NCBI GenBank assembly: GCA_028713915.1
Contig: JAQTNK010000019.1
Coordinates: forward strand, 1-64,000
Length of the DNA: 64,000 nucleotides
DNA from: Rhodocyclaceae bacterium
GTDB taxonomy: Bacteria > Pseudomonadota > Gammaproteobacteria > Burkholderiales > Rhodocyclaceae
Direction of reading: 5' to 3'
The translations under genes and the position numbers were made by a program. Shown one piece after another: positions 1-9,038 of this stretch (within the stretch, counting starts at the first letter, position 1; each line of letters opens with the position of its first letter). A model generated the notes under the pieces. That model saw only the letters and a list, made by a program, of their open reading frames with translations, searched no databases and was not told the DNA's origin.

Positions 1-311
1 CGCGTCGCGGCGGCCTTGCGCAAGTTCGACGACAGCCTCGCCGACCTCATCGATCCGGCGCACATCCGCATCGGCGGCTATCACGGCGAAGACCGCCGCG
101 GCCAGGACGTCTTCCATGCCCTGCCGGCGCTGTCGGCCGGCTGCCTGGTGGTCGAGCCGGGCCACTTCCAGAGTCACCACGAAGTCTCCGCCGCCGTCAC
201 GGAAGCGAAGAAGCAGGCGAAGAAGATTCCCGGCAGCGCGCTGTTCGTCGAACGCCGGCGCCTGGCGCCGGCGTCCGAATCGTCGGACGACGCGATCGTC
301 GTGCCGGGACT

Positions 312-1676
<1,365 letters not shown>

Positions 1677-1683
1677 TCCTCGC

Positions 1684-2508
1684 TCAAGCAGTTACTGCAG
1701 TCAAAATCGCCAGCGCGGCGCAGGTCGCCGCGACGTCGTGCACGCGGACGATGGCGGCGCCGCGCTCCGCCGCCAGCAGCGCGGCCGCGACGCTGGCCGA
1801 CACCCGGTCCGTCACCGGCCGGCCGGTGATGGCGCCCAGCATGGATTTGCGCGACAGTCCCGCGAGCACCGGATAGCCCAGCGCGCGCAGGCGGCCCAGG
1901 TCCTTCAGCAGCGCCAGGTTGTGCGCCAAAGTCTTGCCGAAGCCGAAGCCCGGATCGACGACGATGCGCGCAGCGTCGATGCCCGCCGCCAGGCAGGCCT
2001 GGGCGCGCGCGGCGAGAAAACTCCCGACCTCGGCGACGACGTCGCCGTAGCGCGGCTCGGCCTGCATCGTGCGCGGCTCGCCCTGCATATGCATAAGACA
2101 TACAGCGGCATCGCTCGCCGCCACAGCCGCGAGCGCGCCGGGCGCCTGCAAGGCGGCGATGTCGTTGATCATCGCGGCGCCTTCGGCCAGCGCCGCCGCC
2201 ATCACCTCTGGCTTGGCCGTGTCGACGGACAGCGGCACCGGCGCATCGCGCAGCGCGCGCAGCACCGGCAGCAGCCGCGCCAGCTCGTCGGCCGCCGCCA
2301 CCGGCGGCGCGCCCGGGCGCGAGGATTCGGCGCCGAGGTCGAGGATGTCGGCGCCGGCCTCGAGCTGCGCCAGCGCATGGGCGACGGCGCGCGACGCATC
2401 GCCGCCGAGGCCGTCGCCGGAAAACGAATCGGGCGTCAGATTGACGATGCCCATGACGAGCGGGCGCTGGAGGGCGAGGCGGAAACGGCCGCAGGCGAGC
2501 GTATGCAT
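1684..2508 (-). CDS. folP: Dihydropteroate synthase FolP
   Basis: Condenses p-aminobenzoate with dihydropterin pyrophosphate to give dihydropteroate, the sulfonamide-sensitive step of folate synthesis. 274 aa from the ATG at 2508, which gives the family's length and starts just before the first strand; an upstream in-frame ATG at 2595 would add 29 low-complexity residues. Visible signatures: '[14 protein letters not shown]' (20-33), 'ESSRPG' (61-66), 'DPGFGFGKT' (185-193) and 'GLSRKS' (217-222). It sits directly upstream of glmM. In many proteobacteria ftsH precedes folP; here ftsH lies ~10 kb away and ends in its own terminator. Confidence 0.97.
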   Translation of the reverse strand: MHTLACGRFRLALQRPLVMGIVNLTPDSFSGDGLGGDASRAVAHALAQLEAGADILDLGAESSRPGAPPVAAADELARLLPVLRALRDAPVPLSVDTAKPEVMAAALAEGAAMINDIAALQAPGALAAVAASDAAVCLMHMQGEPRTMQAEPRYGDVVAEVGSFLAARAQACLAAGIDAARIVVDPGFGFGKTLAHNLALLKDLGRLRALGYPVLAGLSRKSMLGAITGRPVTDRVSASVAAALLAAERGAAIVRVHDVAATCAALAILTAVTA

Positions 2509-2684
2509 GGACGCGATTCTAAAGCCTAATGCGGCCTGGAACGAGCGCGGCAGCGGGCAAGCGCGGCCGCGCCGATGACGCCGCCATGCCCCCATCTTAC
2601 TTTCGTACCACTACGGAGGGAAACAATTCGTTCATTGGGCGGCAACACTGCGACGACAGAATGGCCGGCAAAGGAAACCCCAAC

Positions 2685-3407
2685 GTGACCCAGGAATTCA
2701 ATCTTTTCGAGGCGGAAGACCGCCTGGCGCAGGAATGCCGCGCCTTGCTCGACGGCGGCAGCCTGCCCGACGAAACCGCGGCGACGCTGGCGAAGCTGCT
2801 GGCCGGCTATGAGCATCTGCTGCGCGAGACGAAGCAGCTCATCCGCCTGTCCGACCGGCGCGAGAAGGACATGAACCGCCTGAACAAGCGGCTGGAGCAG
2901 CTCACGCATTCGCTCGCCTACCAGGCCGAGCACGACTTCCTCACCGGCTGCCTCAACAAGGGCGCCATGACGGCGCGCATCGAAGCGGCGCTGGCGGCGC
3001 GCGACTGCGGCCTCATCGTGCTCGACATCGATCACTTCAAGCAGGTTAACGACCGCCACGGCCACCCGGCCGGCGACGCCGTGCTGCGCGGCCTCGCCGA
3101 ACTCATGCAGGAAGCGCTGGCTGACCACGACCTCGTCGGCCGCATGGGCGGCGAGGAATTCGCCGTGCTGCTGGAACAGCCGACGCTGATCCAGGCCAAG
3201 GCGCGCGCCGAGCACCTGCGCCGGCACATCGAAGCCACGCCGCTCGATGCCGGCGCGCAGACGCTGCCGATCACCATCAGCCTCGGCGTCACCGCCTGCC
3301 AGCGCGGCGAGGCTTTCGCCGCCGCCTATGCGCGCGCCGACGCCGCCCTGTATGCGGCGAAAGACGGCGGCCGCAACCGCGTCGCGTCGCTGGAGCGGCC
3401 GGCATGA
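2685..3407 (+). CDS. Diguanylate cyclase, SiaD-like GGDEF protein
   Basis: Makes cyclic di-GMP from two GTP. Residues 1-80 are predicted helical, without membrane segments, and the GGDEF domain runs from about 80 to 235. The active site reads 'RMGGEEF' (GGEEF at 155-159), which is competent. The product-inhibition site that should read RxxD reads A-D-H-D (146-149), so feedback inhibition is probably lost. Start: GTG 2685 has AAGGAAA at the right distance; ATG 2661 is the alternative and would add eight residues. Its stop overlaps the next ATG (ATGA). It leads an operon with PP2C, SiaB-like and SiaC-like genes, the partners of P. aeruginosa SiaD, hence the assignment. Confidence 0.85.
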   Translation: MTQEFNLFEAEDRLAQECRALLDGGSLPDETAATLAKLLAGYEHLLRETKQLIRLSDRREKDMNRLNKRLEQLTHSLAYQAEHDFLTGCLNKGAMTARIEAALAARDCGLIVLDIDHFKQVNDRHGHPAGDAVLRGLAELMQEALADHDLVGRMGGEEFAVLLEQPTLIQAKARAEHLRRHIEATPLDAGAQTLPITISLGVTACQRGEAFAAAYARADAALYAAKDGGRNRVASLERPA

Positions 3408-3610
3408 GCCAGTCGCTGTGCGCCCGCTGCCTCGAGCCGCTGCCGCGCCGGCACCGGCATCCCGGCAAGATTCTTTGCGACCCTTGCGAAACCGCCTGGC
3501 GCCGCGATTTCGACCGCAGCCTGCACCACCACCTCGGCAAGCCCGCCGGCAGCCGCGCGCCCGCCGCCGCGAGCCCTGCCGACCGCCACGCAATTCCCCT
3601 TTCCGATTGA
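3404..3610 (+). CDS. Small CxxC zinc-ribbon protein, unknown function
   Basis: A 68-aa protein translationally coupled to the cyclase upstream by a 4-base ATGA overlap. It has two cysteine pairs, C6-x2-C9 and C25-x2-C28, in the pattern of a single zinc ribbon, followed by a basic, histidine-containing stretch and an Ala/Pro-rich tail. No signal peptide or membrane segment. I do not recognise a named family. Its place between the cyclase and the PP2C phosphatase suggests it belongs to the same signalling module, but nothing in the sequence says how. Confidence 0.7.
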   Translation: MSQSLCARCLEPLPRRHRHPGKILCDPCETAWRRDFDRSLHHHLGKPAGSRAPAAASPADRHAIPLSD

Positions 3611-3621
3611 CAGGATTACCC

Positions 3622-4872
3622 ATGGATCAACACTTGCTCGCCACCAACGACGAAGCCGCTCCCGTGCGCATCATTCACCACACCGAAGGCCTGCTGCTGC
3701 CCTGCGATTCGGTCACGCCGGCGAGCCCGAACAAGGACGTCTTCGCCATCTTCGAAGCCCAGCCCGACATGATCGGCCTGCCGGTCGTCGAGAACGGCCA
3801 GCCGATCGGCCTCATCAACCGCAACATCTTCATGCAGAGCATGGCCCGGCCCTTCCACCGCGAGGTGTATCTCAACAAGAGCTGCATCGCCTTCATGGAC
3901 AAGCAGCCGCTGATCGTCGACAAGAAGACCTCGATCCAGGACCTCTCCTTCAAGGTGCTCGAAGGCGGCCAGAAGGCGATGAACGACGGCTTCATCATCG
4001 CCGACGACGACCGCTATCTCGGCGTCGGCACGGCGCAGGACATGCTGCGCGCCATCGCCAACCTGCAGGCCGACAAGAACCGCCTGGTGATGGAATCCAT
4101 CGACTACGCCAGCGTCATCCAGCAGTCGTTGTCAAGGCCTTCGCGCGAGGCGATGCGCAAGACGCTGGCCGACCACTTCCTGATCTGGGAACCGCGCGAC
4201 ATCGTCAGCGGCGACTTCTACCATTTCCAGGATTACGAGGACGGCTTCCTCGTCGTGCTGTTCGACTGCACCGGGCACGGCGTGCCGGGCGCTTTCATGA
4301 CGCTGATCATGTCGGCGTTCCTGCAAAGCGCGCTCAACACCGTCAGCCACGACGACCCGAGCGCCATCATCGGCGCCGTGAACCGCCTGGTGAAGACCGC
4401 CATGGGCAACATCGACCACCAGCACGCCGGCAGCGCGGACGAGGAAGAAGGCGCCGACGACGGCATGGATGCCGCCTTCTGCTGGGTCGACCGGCGCAAT
4501 CGCACCCTCACCTACGCCGGCGCCCATCTGCCGCTGCTGCTGCTGGGGCCGGACGACCAGGAAGTGCGCATCGTCGAGGGCGACCGCCAGGGCGTCGGCT
4601 ACGCCGCCACGCCGATGGACCAGGTCTGGCAGAACCACGAGGTCGCGCTGCCCGAAGGCACCTGCGTCTATTTCTTCACCGACGGCCTCGTCGACCAACT
4701 GGGCGGCGCCAAGCGCATCGCCTTCGGCAAGCGCCGCACGCGCGAGATCATCCTGCGCCACCGCCGCCAGACCATGCCCGAGCAGCGCGCCGCCCTGCTC
4801 GCCGCGCTCAAGGAATACCAGGGCACCGAGCCGCGCAAGGACGACGTCAGCGCCATCGCCTTCCGCCTCTAA
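3622..4872 (+). CDS. CBS-domain PP2C (SpoIIE-type) serine/threonine phosphatase, SiaA-like
   Basis: 416 aa from the ATG at 3622, which is preceded by AGGA. Residues ~24-150 look like a pair of CBS domains ('GLPVVENGQPIGLINR', 'DGFIIADDDRYLGVGT'); residues ~165-416 are a SpoIIE/RsbU-type PP2C domain with metal-binding aspartates in 'SGDFY' (D198), 'FDCTGHG' (D215) and 'FFTDGL' (D353). In Pseudomonas the SiaA phosphatase dephosphorylates SiaC and is a membrane HAMP protein. Here there is no membrane segment and the input domain is CBS, a fold that commonly binds adenine nucleotides. It is followed at 17 bases by the SiaB-like kinase. Function by family and context. Confidence 0.9.
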   Translation: MDQHLLATNDEAAPVRIIHHTEGLLLPCDSVTPASPNKDVFAIFEAQPDMIGLPVVENGQPIGLINRNIFMQSMARPFHREVYLNKSCIAFMDKQPLIVDKKTSIQDLSFKVLEGGQKAMNDGFIIADDDRYLGVGTAQDMLRAIANLQADKNRLVMESIDYASVIQQSLSRPSREAMRKTLADHFLIWEPRDIVSGDFYHFQDYEDGFLVVLFDCTGHGVPGAFMTLIMSAFLQSALNTVSHDDPSAIIGAVNRLVKTAMGNIDHQHAGSADEEEGADDGMDAAFCWVDRRNRTLTYAGAHLPLLLLGPDDQEVRIVEGDRQGVGYAATPMDQVWQNHEVALPEGTCVYFFTDGLVDQLGGAKRIAFGKRRTREIILRHRRQTMPEQRAALLAALKEYQGTEPRKDDVSAIAFRL

Positions 4873-4889
4873 CGCCGGGACAACACGCC

Positions 4890-5441
4890 ATGAATCTTTC
4901 GCACTTCGCCGACTTCTGCGAGCAGGCCGTCAAGGACGGCGTCCTCTTCTACTACAAGGGCGAGTTCTCGCAGAACGTCATCGGCGCCATGACCGACACG
5001 CTCAAGCTGCGCCTCGACGCCGTCGGCGTCAGCGGCCCGGCGCGCCGCAAGCTCTTCTCCACCTTCGTCGAGATGTCGCAGAACATCATGCACTACGCCG
5101 ACGTCGCCGCCGCCGACGGCTCGAAGACCGGCGCGCTGGCGGTCGGCAAGAACGGCGACAGCAAGTACTGGATCGTCGCCGGCAACCCGGTACGCATCGA
5201 GCATATCGAGCGCATCAAGGAAAAAGTCGAGCCGCTGCGCAGCATGACGATCGACGAAATCAAGGCCGCCTACCGCGAGCAGCTGCGCAACGACGAGCAC
5301 GACAAGGACACCGTCAGCCGCGGCGCCGGCCTCGGCTTCCTGACCGTCGCCCGCGAGGCCAGCGAGCCGCTCGAATACCAGATCGTCTTCCGTTCCGACC
5401 GCATGGAATTCGCCGAGTTTTATCTGCGCGCCTCGATCTGA
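4890..5441 (+). CDS. SiaB-family (DUF6272) protein kinase
   Basis: 183-aa cytoplasmic protein matching the SiaB family, whose Pseudomonas member phosphorylates SiaC. The GHKL-type ATP-binding fold is suggested by an N-box-like 'E61-MSQ-N65' and a glycine motif 'GAGLGF' at 145-150. It lies between the PP2C phosphatase and the SiaC-like gene with short spacers, so the pair can set the phosphorylation state of SiaC. Start ATG 4890 gives full length, with no better alternative. The family call is from remembered sequence similarity; the kinase activity is known for relatives and inferred here. Confidence 0.85.
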   Translation: MNLSHFADFCEQAVKDGVLFYYKGEFSQNVIGAMTDTLKLRLDAVGVSGPARRKLFSTFVEMSQNIMHYADVAAADGSKTGALAVGKNGDSKYWIVAGNPVRIEHIERIKEKVEPLRSMTIDEIKAAYREQLRNDEHDKDTVSRGAGLGFLTVAREASEPLEYQIVFRSDRMEFAEFYLRASI

Positions 5442-5467
5442 CGCGCGCCCCGACCAAGGAGAACCGC

Positions 5468-5860
5468 ATGGAAAACCTCTACATTCCGGCCACCAACGAA
5501 ACCCCGGAAATCAACTTCCGCTTCAGCGAGCACCAGCTGCACGTCAGCGGCGAGTCCTATCCCGAAAACGCCATGGCCTTCTATGCGCCGATCCGCGCCA
5601 GCCTGCATAACTACCTGGACAGGACGCAGGCGCAAGGCGCCGTCGAAGCCCATTTCTCGCTGCGCTACTTCAACAGTTCCAGCACCAAGCTGATCCGCTC
5701 GCTGATCGCGCTGATGCACGACTCGGCGCAGGCCGGCAAGCGCATCGTCACGCACTGGTACCACGACCCCGACGACGACATGATGTCGGAGTTCGGCAAC
5801 GACCTGAAGGACGAATTCCGCATGCTCGACATCCGCGTCGTGGCGCTGGAAACGGCCTGA
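5468..5860 (+). CDS. SiaC-family (DUF1987) phospho-switch protein
   Basis: 130 aa starting at ATG 5468 behind AAGGAG. In P. aeruginosa, unphosphorylated SiaC binds and activates the diguanylate cyclase SiaD, and SiaB/SiaA control its phosphorylation. The central strand here reads 'RYFNSSSTK' (67-75); the S/T cluster at residues 70-73 is where the regulatory phosphosite of this family falls. Last gene of the operon, it ends 12 bases before the convergent arsenic operon. A 130-aa single domain is the normal family size. Confident on family; the exact phosphorylated residue is inferred. Confidence 0.88.
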   Translation: MENLYIPATNETPEINFRFSEHQLHVSGESYPENAMAFYAPIRASLHNYLDRTQAQGAVEAHFSLRYFNSSSTKLIRSLIALMHDSAQAGKRIVTHWYHDPDDDMMSEFGNDLKDEFRMLDIRVVALETA

Positions 5861-5872
5861 ATCCCGCGTGCT

Positions 5873-6307
5873 TCAGTTGCCGAAGAGGTTCTGCCACCAG
5901 CGCAGACGATTGCCCGGCAGCGGCGCGGCATCCCCCATCGCGTCCGGCGGAATGCGGCTCAGCACCCAGCGCGGCTGCACGCGGCCGGGCTGGGTGCCGC
6001 AGGAACTGCCGAGATTTCCCGGATCGTAGATCTTGATGAATTCGGGCCGCTGCGGATCGTCGACATAGACGATGCCGCAATAGTCCTCGTCGTGCTCGCG
6101 GCGCAGCACGGCGTCGATTTCGCTGACGAAGCGATCGAGTTCGGCGGCGGCGACGGGCGCCGGCTCGCGCTCGGGCGCGTGGCCGCTCATGCTGACGTAC
6201 CAGCCGTCCGGCGCCTCGCGCAGCTTCGCCCAGAGCGCATCGAGTTGGCTCCACGCCAGCACGCCATGGAAGCGGCCGTTCAGGCGCGCCGTGAATGTGC
6301 CGCTCAT
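5873..6307 (-). CDS. Conserved protein of the arsenic operon, function unknown
   Basis: 144 aa, starting at ATG 6305-6307 which overlaps the stop of acr3 by four bases (ATGA), so it is translationally coupled to the arsenite exporter. No signal peptide or membrane helix. Notable motifs are 'DYCGIVYVDD', 'FIKIYDPGNLGSSCG' (two cysteines) and a Trp-rich end 'RWWQNLFGN'. I do not recognise a characterised family. The strict linkage to an ars operon and the cysteines leave open a role in arsenic handling or regulation, but this is context only. Confidence 0.75.
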   Translation of the reverse strand: MSGTFTARLNGRFHGVLAWSQLDALWAKLREAPDGWYVSMSGHAPEREPAPVAAAELDRFVSEIDAVLRREHDEDYCGIVYVDDPQRPEFIKIYDPGNLGSSCGTQPGRVQPRWVLSRIPPDAMGDAAPLPGNRLRWWQNLFGN

Positions 6308-7398
6308 GACGGCGCCCGCCGGCCGAGTTCGTACCAGCCCTTGCTGGCATTGACGACGCGCACGACCAGCAGCATCACCGGCACTTCGATCAGCACACCG
6401 ACGACGGTCGCCAGCGCCGCTCCGGACTCGAAGCCGAACAGGCTGATGGCGGCAGCGACGGCCAGCTCGAAGAAGTTGGACGCGCCGATCAGCGCCGACG
6501 GGCAGGCGATGTTGTGCTTTTCCCCGACGCTGCGGTTGAGCCAGTAGGCAAGCCCGGCGTTGAAGAACACCTGGATCAGGATCGGCACCGCCAGCAAGGC
6601 GATGACGAGAGGCTGGTCGATGATGGCGCGGCCCTGGAAGGCGAACAGCAGCACCAGGGTCGCCAGCAGCGCGGAAATCGACCAGGGGCCGATTCTTTCC
6701 ATGGCCGCGTCGAAGGCCGCCTGGCCCGCCGGTCCGCCGTCGCCGAGCAGCGCGCGGCGCCAGAGCTGGGCGAGGATCACCGGGATCACGATGTAGAGCA
6801 CGACTGAAGTGAACAGCGTGTCCCAGGGCACGGCGATGCTGGAAATGCCCAGCAGCAGCGCGACGAGGGGCGCGAAGGCGAACACCATGATGCTGTCGTT
6901 CACCGCCACTTGCGACAGCGTGAACAAGGGATCGCCGTTCGACAGCCGGCTCCAGACGAAGACCATCGCCGTGCAGGGCGCGGCGGCGAGCAGGATCAGG
7001 CCGGCGATATAGCTGTCGATCTGGTCCGCCGGCAGCAGCGGCGCGAACAGGCCGCGCACGAACAGCCAGGCGAGCAAGGTCATCGAAAACGGCTTCACCA
7101 GCCAGTTCACGAACAGCGTGACGCCGATGCCTTTCCAGTGCTCGCGCACCTGGTGCAGCGCGCCGAAGTCGACCTTCACCAGCATCGGGATGATCATCAC
7201 CCAGATCAGCAATCCCACCGGAATATTGACTTGCGCCACCGTCATGCCGCCGATGGCCTGCACCGGCGCCGGCAGGGCCTGGCCGAGCGCGATGCCGATG
7301 ACGATGCAGAGGAAGACCCAGACGGTCAGGTAGCGCTCGAAGACGCTCATCGGCGCCCCGGCCGCGCGCTTGGCGGTGGCCTCGCATTGCACGCTCAC
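6304..7398 (-). CDS. acr3: ACR3-type arsenite efflux permease
   Basis: Inner-membrane exporter of As(III), and in some members Sb(III), driven by proton motive force. 364 aa with about ten hydrophobic helices. The conserved helix carrying the essential cysteine reads 'LAAAPCTAMVFVWSRL', and 'VNDSIMVF' and 'NSPTL'-region equivalents follow the ACR3 pattern. The start is a GTG at 7398 with AAGGGGGA upstream, three bases after the arsC stop. A later ATG (residue 17) is possible. Third gene of arsR-arsC-acr3-unknown, regulated by ArsR at the palindrome 8297-8314. Confidence 0.93.
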   Translation of the reverse strand: MSVQCEATAKRAAGAPMSVFERYLTVWVFLCIVIGIALGQALPAPVQAIGGMTVAQVNIPVGLLIWVMIIPMLVKVDFGALHQVREHWKGIGVTLFVNWLVKPFSMTLLAWLFVRGLFAPLLPADQIDSYIAGLILLAAAPCTAMVFVWSRLSNGDPLFTLSQVAVNDSIMVFAFAPLVALLLGISSIAVPWDTLFTSVVLYIVIPVILAQLWRRALLGDGGPAGQAAFDAAMERIGPWSISALLATLVLLFAFQGRAIIDQPLVIALLAVPILIQVFFNAGLAYWLNRSVGEKHNIACPSALIGASNFFELAVAAAISLFGFESGAALATVVGVLIEVPVMLLVVRVVNASKGWYELGRRAPS

Positions 7399-7401
7399 GA
7401 T

Positions 7402-7911
7402 CTATTCCCCCTTCTCGCGCAGGCGACCGATCTGGTCGAGCTCGCGCTTGATGGCCATGGCATCGAGCGTCGGCAAAGGCAGGCTGACGAACAGCGAAAT
7501 GCGGCGATTCAGTTCGGCGAAAGCCTTGGAAAACGCCTTGCGCTTCGCCTCCTCGCCGCCGGCTGCGGCCGCCGGATCTTCGATGCCCCAGTGCGCCGTC
7601 ATCGGCTTGCCCGGCCACACCGGGCAGACCTCGCCGGCGGCGTTGTCGCAGACGGTGAAGACGAAATCGATGGGCGGCGCGCCCGCCGCGGCGAATTCGT
7701 CCCAACTCTTGCTGCGCAGACCATCCACCGCGAGCCCCTGCTTCGCCAGCAGTTCGACGGCGCAGGGATTGACCTGGCCGGCCGGATGGCTGCCGGCGCT
7801 GAAGGCGCGGAAGCGGTCGCGGCCAACGTGGTTGAGGATGGCCTCGGCGAGGATGCTGCGCGCCGAGTTGCCGGTGCACAGAAAGAGGACATTATAGCGA
7901 TTCTCGGGCAT
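7402..7911 (-). CDS. arsC: Arsenate reductase ArsC, thioredoxin-coupled (LMW-PTP) type
   Basis: Reduces arsenate to arsenite for export by the ACR3 pump next door. 169 aa from ATG 7911, chosen because GGAG sits 8 bases upstream; an in-frame ATG at 7935 lacks one. The phosphatase-like loop 'CTGNSAR' (C12-R18) begins the protein, and C88 and C95 ('VFTVCDNAAGEVC') are the resolving cysteines typical of the thioredoxin-dependent ArsC class. The C-terminal ~40 residues are extra helix seen in the ArsC proteins of proteobacterial ACR3 operons. Located between arsR and acr3. Confidence 0.93.
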   Translation of the reverse strand: MPENRYNVLFLCTGNSARSILAEAILNHVGRDRFRAFSAGSHPAGQVNPCAVELLAKQGLAVDGLRSKSWDEFAAAGAPPIDFVFTVCDNAAGEVCPVWPGKPMTAHWGIEDPAAAAGGEEAKRKAFSKAFAELNRRISLFVSLPLPTLDAMAIKRELDQIGRLREKGE

Positions 7912-7937
7912 CGTATTCTCCGCGGATGAAGTCATGG

Positions 7938-8282
7938 TCAGGCCAGGCGGCGCTTGGCGCGGGTCGACACGGCGGCCGTCTTCGGCAGGCACGAGCCGCC
8001 GCCCTGGCAGCAGTTGTCGGTCAGATAGGCGATCAGGTCGTCCATCGCCGCATAGGCGGCGCGATAGATGACGTTGCGCCCCACCTGCGTGCCGGCCACC
8101 AGGCCGGCGTGCGCAAGCTCCTTGAGATGGAAAGACAGCGTCGCCGCCGGCACCGCCAATTGCTGCGCGATGTCGCCGGCGATCATGCCCTCGTCGCCCG
8201 CCTGCACCAGCAGGCGAAACACGGCCAGCCGGGTTTCCTGGGCGAGGGCGGCAAGCGCGGCGACGGCGTCGTTCGATTCCAT
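7938..8282 (-). CDS. arsR: ArsR-family arsenic-responsive repressor
   Basis: 114-aa winged-helix repressor; DNA-binding helix region 'VPAATLSFHLKELAHAGLV' (44-62). It lacks the ELCVCD-type metal site in the recognition helix. Instead it has C-terminal cysteines C91, C92 and C98 ('NCCQGGGSC'). This spacing equals the C95/C96/C102 arsenite site described for Acidithiobacillus ferrooxidans ArsR. First gene of the operon, its start lies 14 bases from an 18-bp perfect palindrome that is the likely operator. Confidence 0.94.
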   Translation of the reverse strand: MESNDAVAALAALAQETRLAVFRLLVQAGDEGMIAGDIAQQLAVPAATLSFHLKELAHAGLVAGTQVGRNVIYRAAYAAMDDLIAYLTDNCCQGGGSCLPKTAAVSTRAKRRLA

Positions 8283-8296
8283 GGGATCATTCTATC

Positions 8297-8314
8297 ATTC
8301 GATAATTATCGAAT
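8297..8314. promoter_or_regulatory. Candidate ArsR operator (perfect palindrome)
   Basis: ATTCGATAATTATCGAAT is an 18-bp perfect inverted repeat located 15-32 bases upstream of the arsR start, in an AT-rich island. On the minus strand a -10-like TAGAAT follows it, so a bound repressor would block the promoter. ArsR proteins typically bind such AT-rich dyads. Confidence 0.75.
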
Positions 8315-8371
8315 TGTTACGGAAACCGCGAAAGCCGATTGCCGCGTCGCGCGGGATGCCTCGTCGCGGCT

Positions 8372-8857
8372 TCAGGACTTCCGGCCGCGCGTTGCCGAAG
8401 CCCGGCGCCAGCGGCCTTCGACCTTGAAGTGGCGCTCGGGCTTCGGCTTCGGCATCAGCAGGTTCTTGCCCGCGGCTTGCCGCGACACCTTGTGCGCTAG
8501 GATGGCGGCGGCGAGTTGTTCCGCGCTCAGGACGATGGCGGCGTGTTCGCCCGCGGGCGCATAGCCGGCGAGATTTGCCGAGACGGCGACGATGCGCTCG
8601 GCGGTGTCGGCATTTCGGCGCTGGCCCGCCAGCATCTCCTGGCCTGCCGGCGTCAGCGTGAAGCCGTTCCCTGCAGCCGCGATCAGGCCGCTGGCGGAGA
8701 GCCGCCGGAACGCCTCGCCGAGCTTTTCGGGGAAAGGCACGAAACCTTGAATCAGATCGGCGGCAGCCACGATCTCGACCAGCTCCGCCGGCCGGCGCTT
8801 GGCGGCGAGCGCCGCGGCCATCAGGACGACCACATCAATTTCGGGGAGCGGGGGCAT
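8372..8857 (-). CDS. Conserved protein, possible winged-helix fold, function unknown
   Basis: 161 aa from ATG 8857, with AAAGG about nine bases upstream. Residues ~1-75 read like a helix-turn-helix module with a final 'LTPAGQEMLAG' wing of the sort seen in small regulators; the C-terminus is strongly basic ('MPKPKPERHFKVEGRWRR'). No cysteine cluster, signal peptide or membrane helix. It lies upstream of arsR on the same strand but the arsR promoter separates them. I do not recognise a named family. Confidence 0.6.
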   Translation of the reverse strand: MPPLPEIDVVVLMAAALAAKRRPAELVEIVAAADLIQGFVPFPEKLGEAFRRLSASGLIAAAGNGFTLTPAGQEMLAGQRRNADTAERIVAVSANLAGYAPAGEHAAIVLSAEQLAAAILAHKVSRQAAGKNLLMPKPKPERHFKVEGRWRRASATRGRKS

Positions 8858-9038
8858 TGCATGACCTTTGCATAATGAAGGCACGCGCGCGCGTCCGGAA
8901 CGCACGGCGGGCGCGCCATCGCGGCGCGGAAGAACGTCTGATGCGGGGCCTTGCAACCCCGCGCGAGGCTGGAGTGTACTGGTTTGCGGCCCGTCCGGGC
9001 TGCCGGCGTCGCCGCGGCAACGCCCAGCGCCGGCCCGG

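Noticed and set aside
5873-7879. A single 668-residue minus frame spanning the arsenic operon
   Set aside because: Only its last 144 residues are plausible; the rest is an Arg/Gly/Ala-rich out-of-frame reading of acr3 and arsC.
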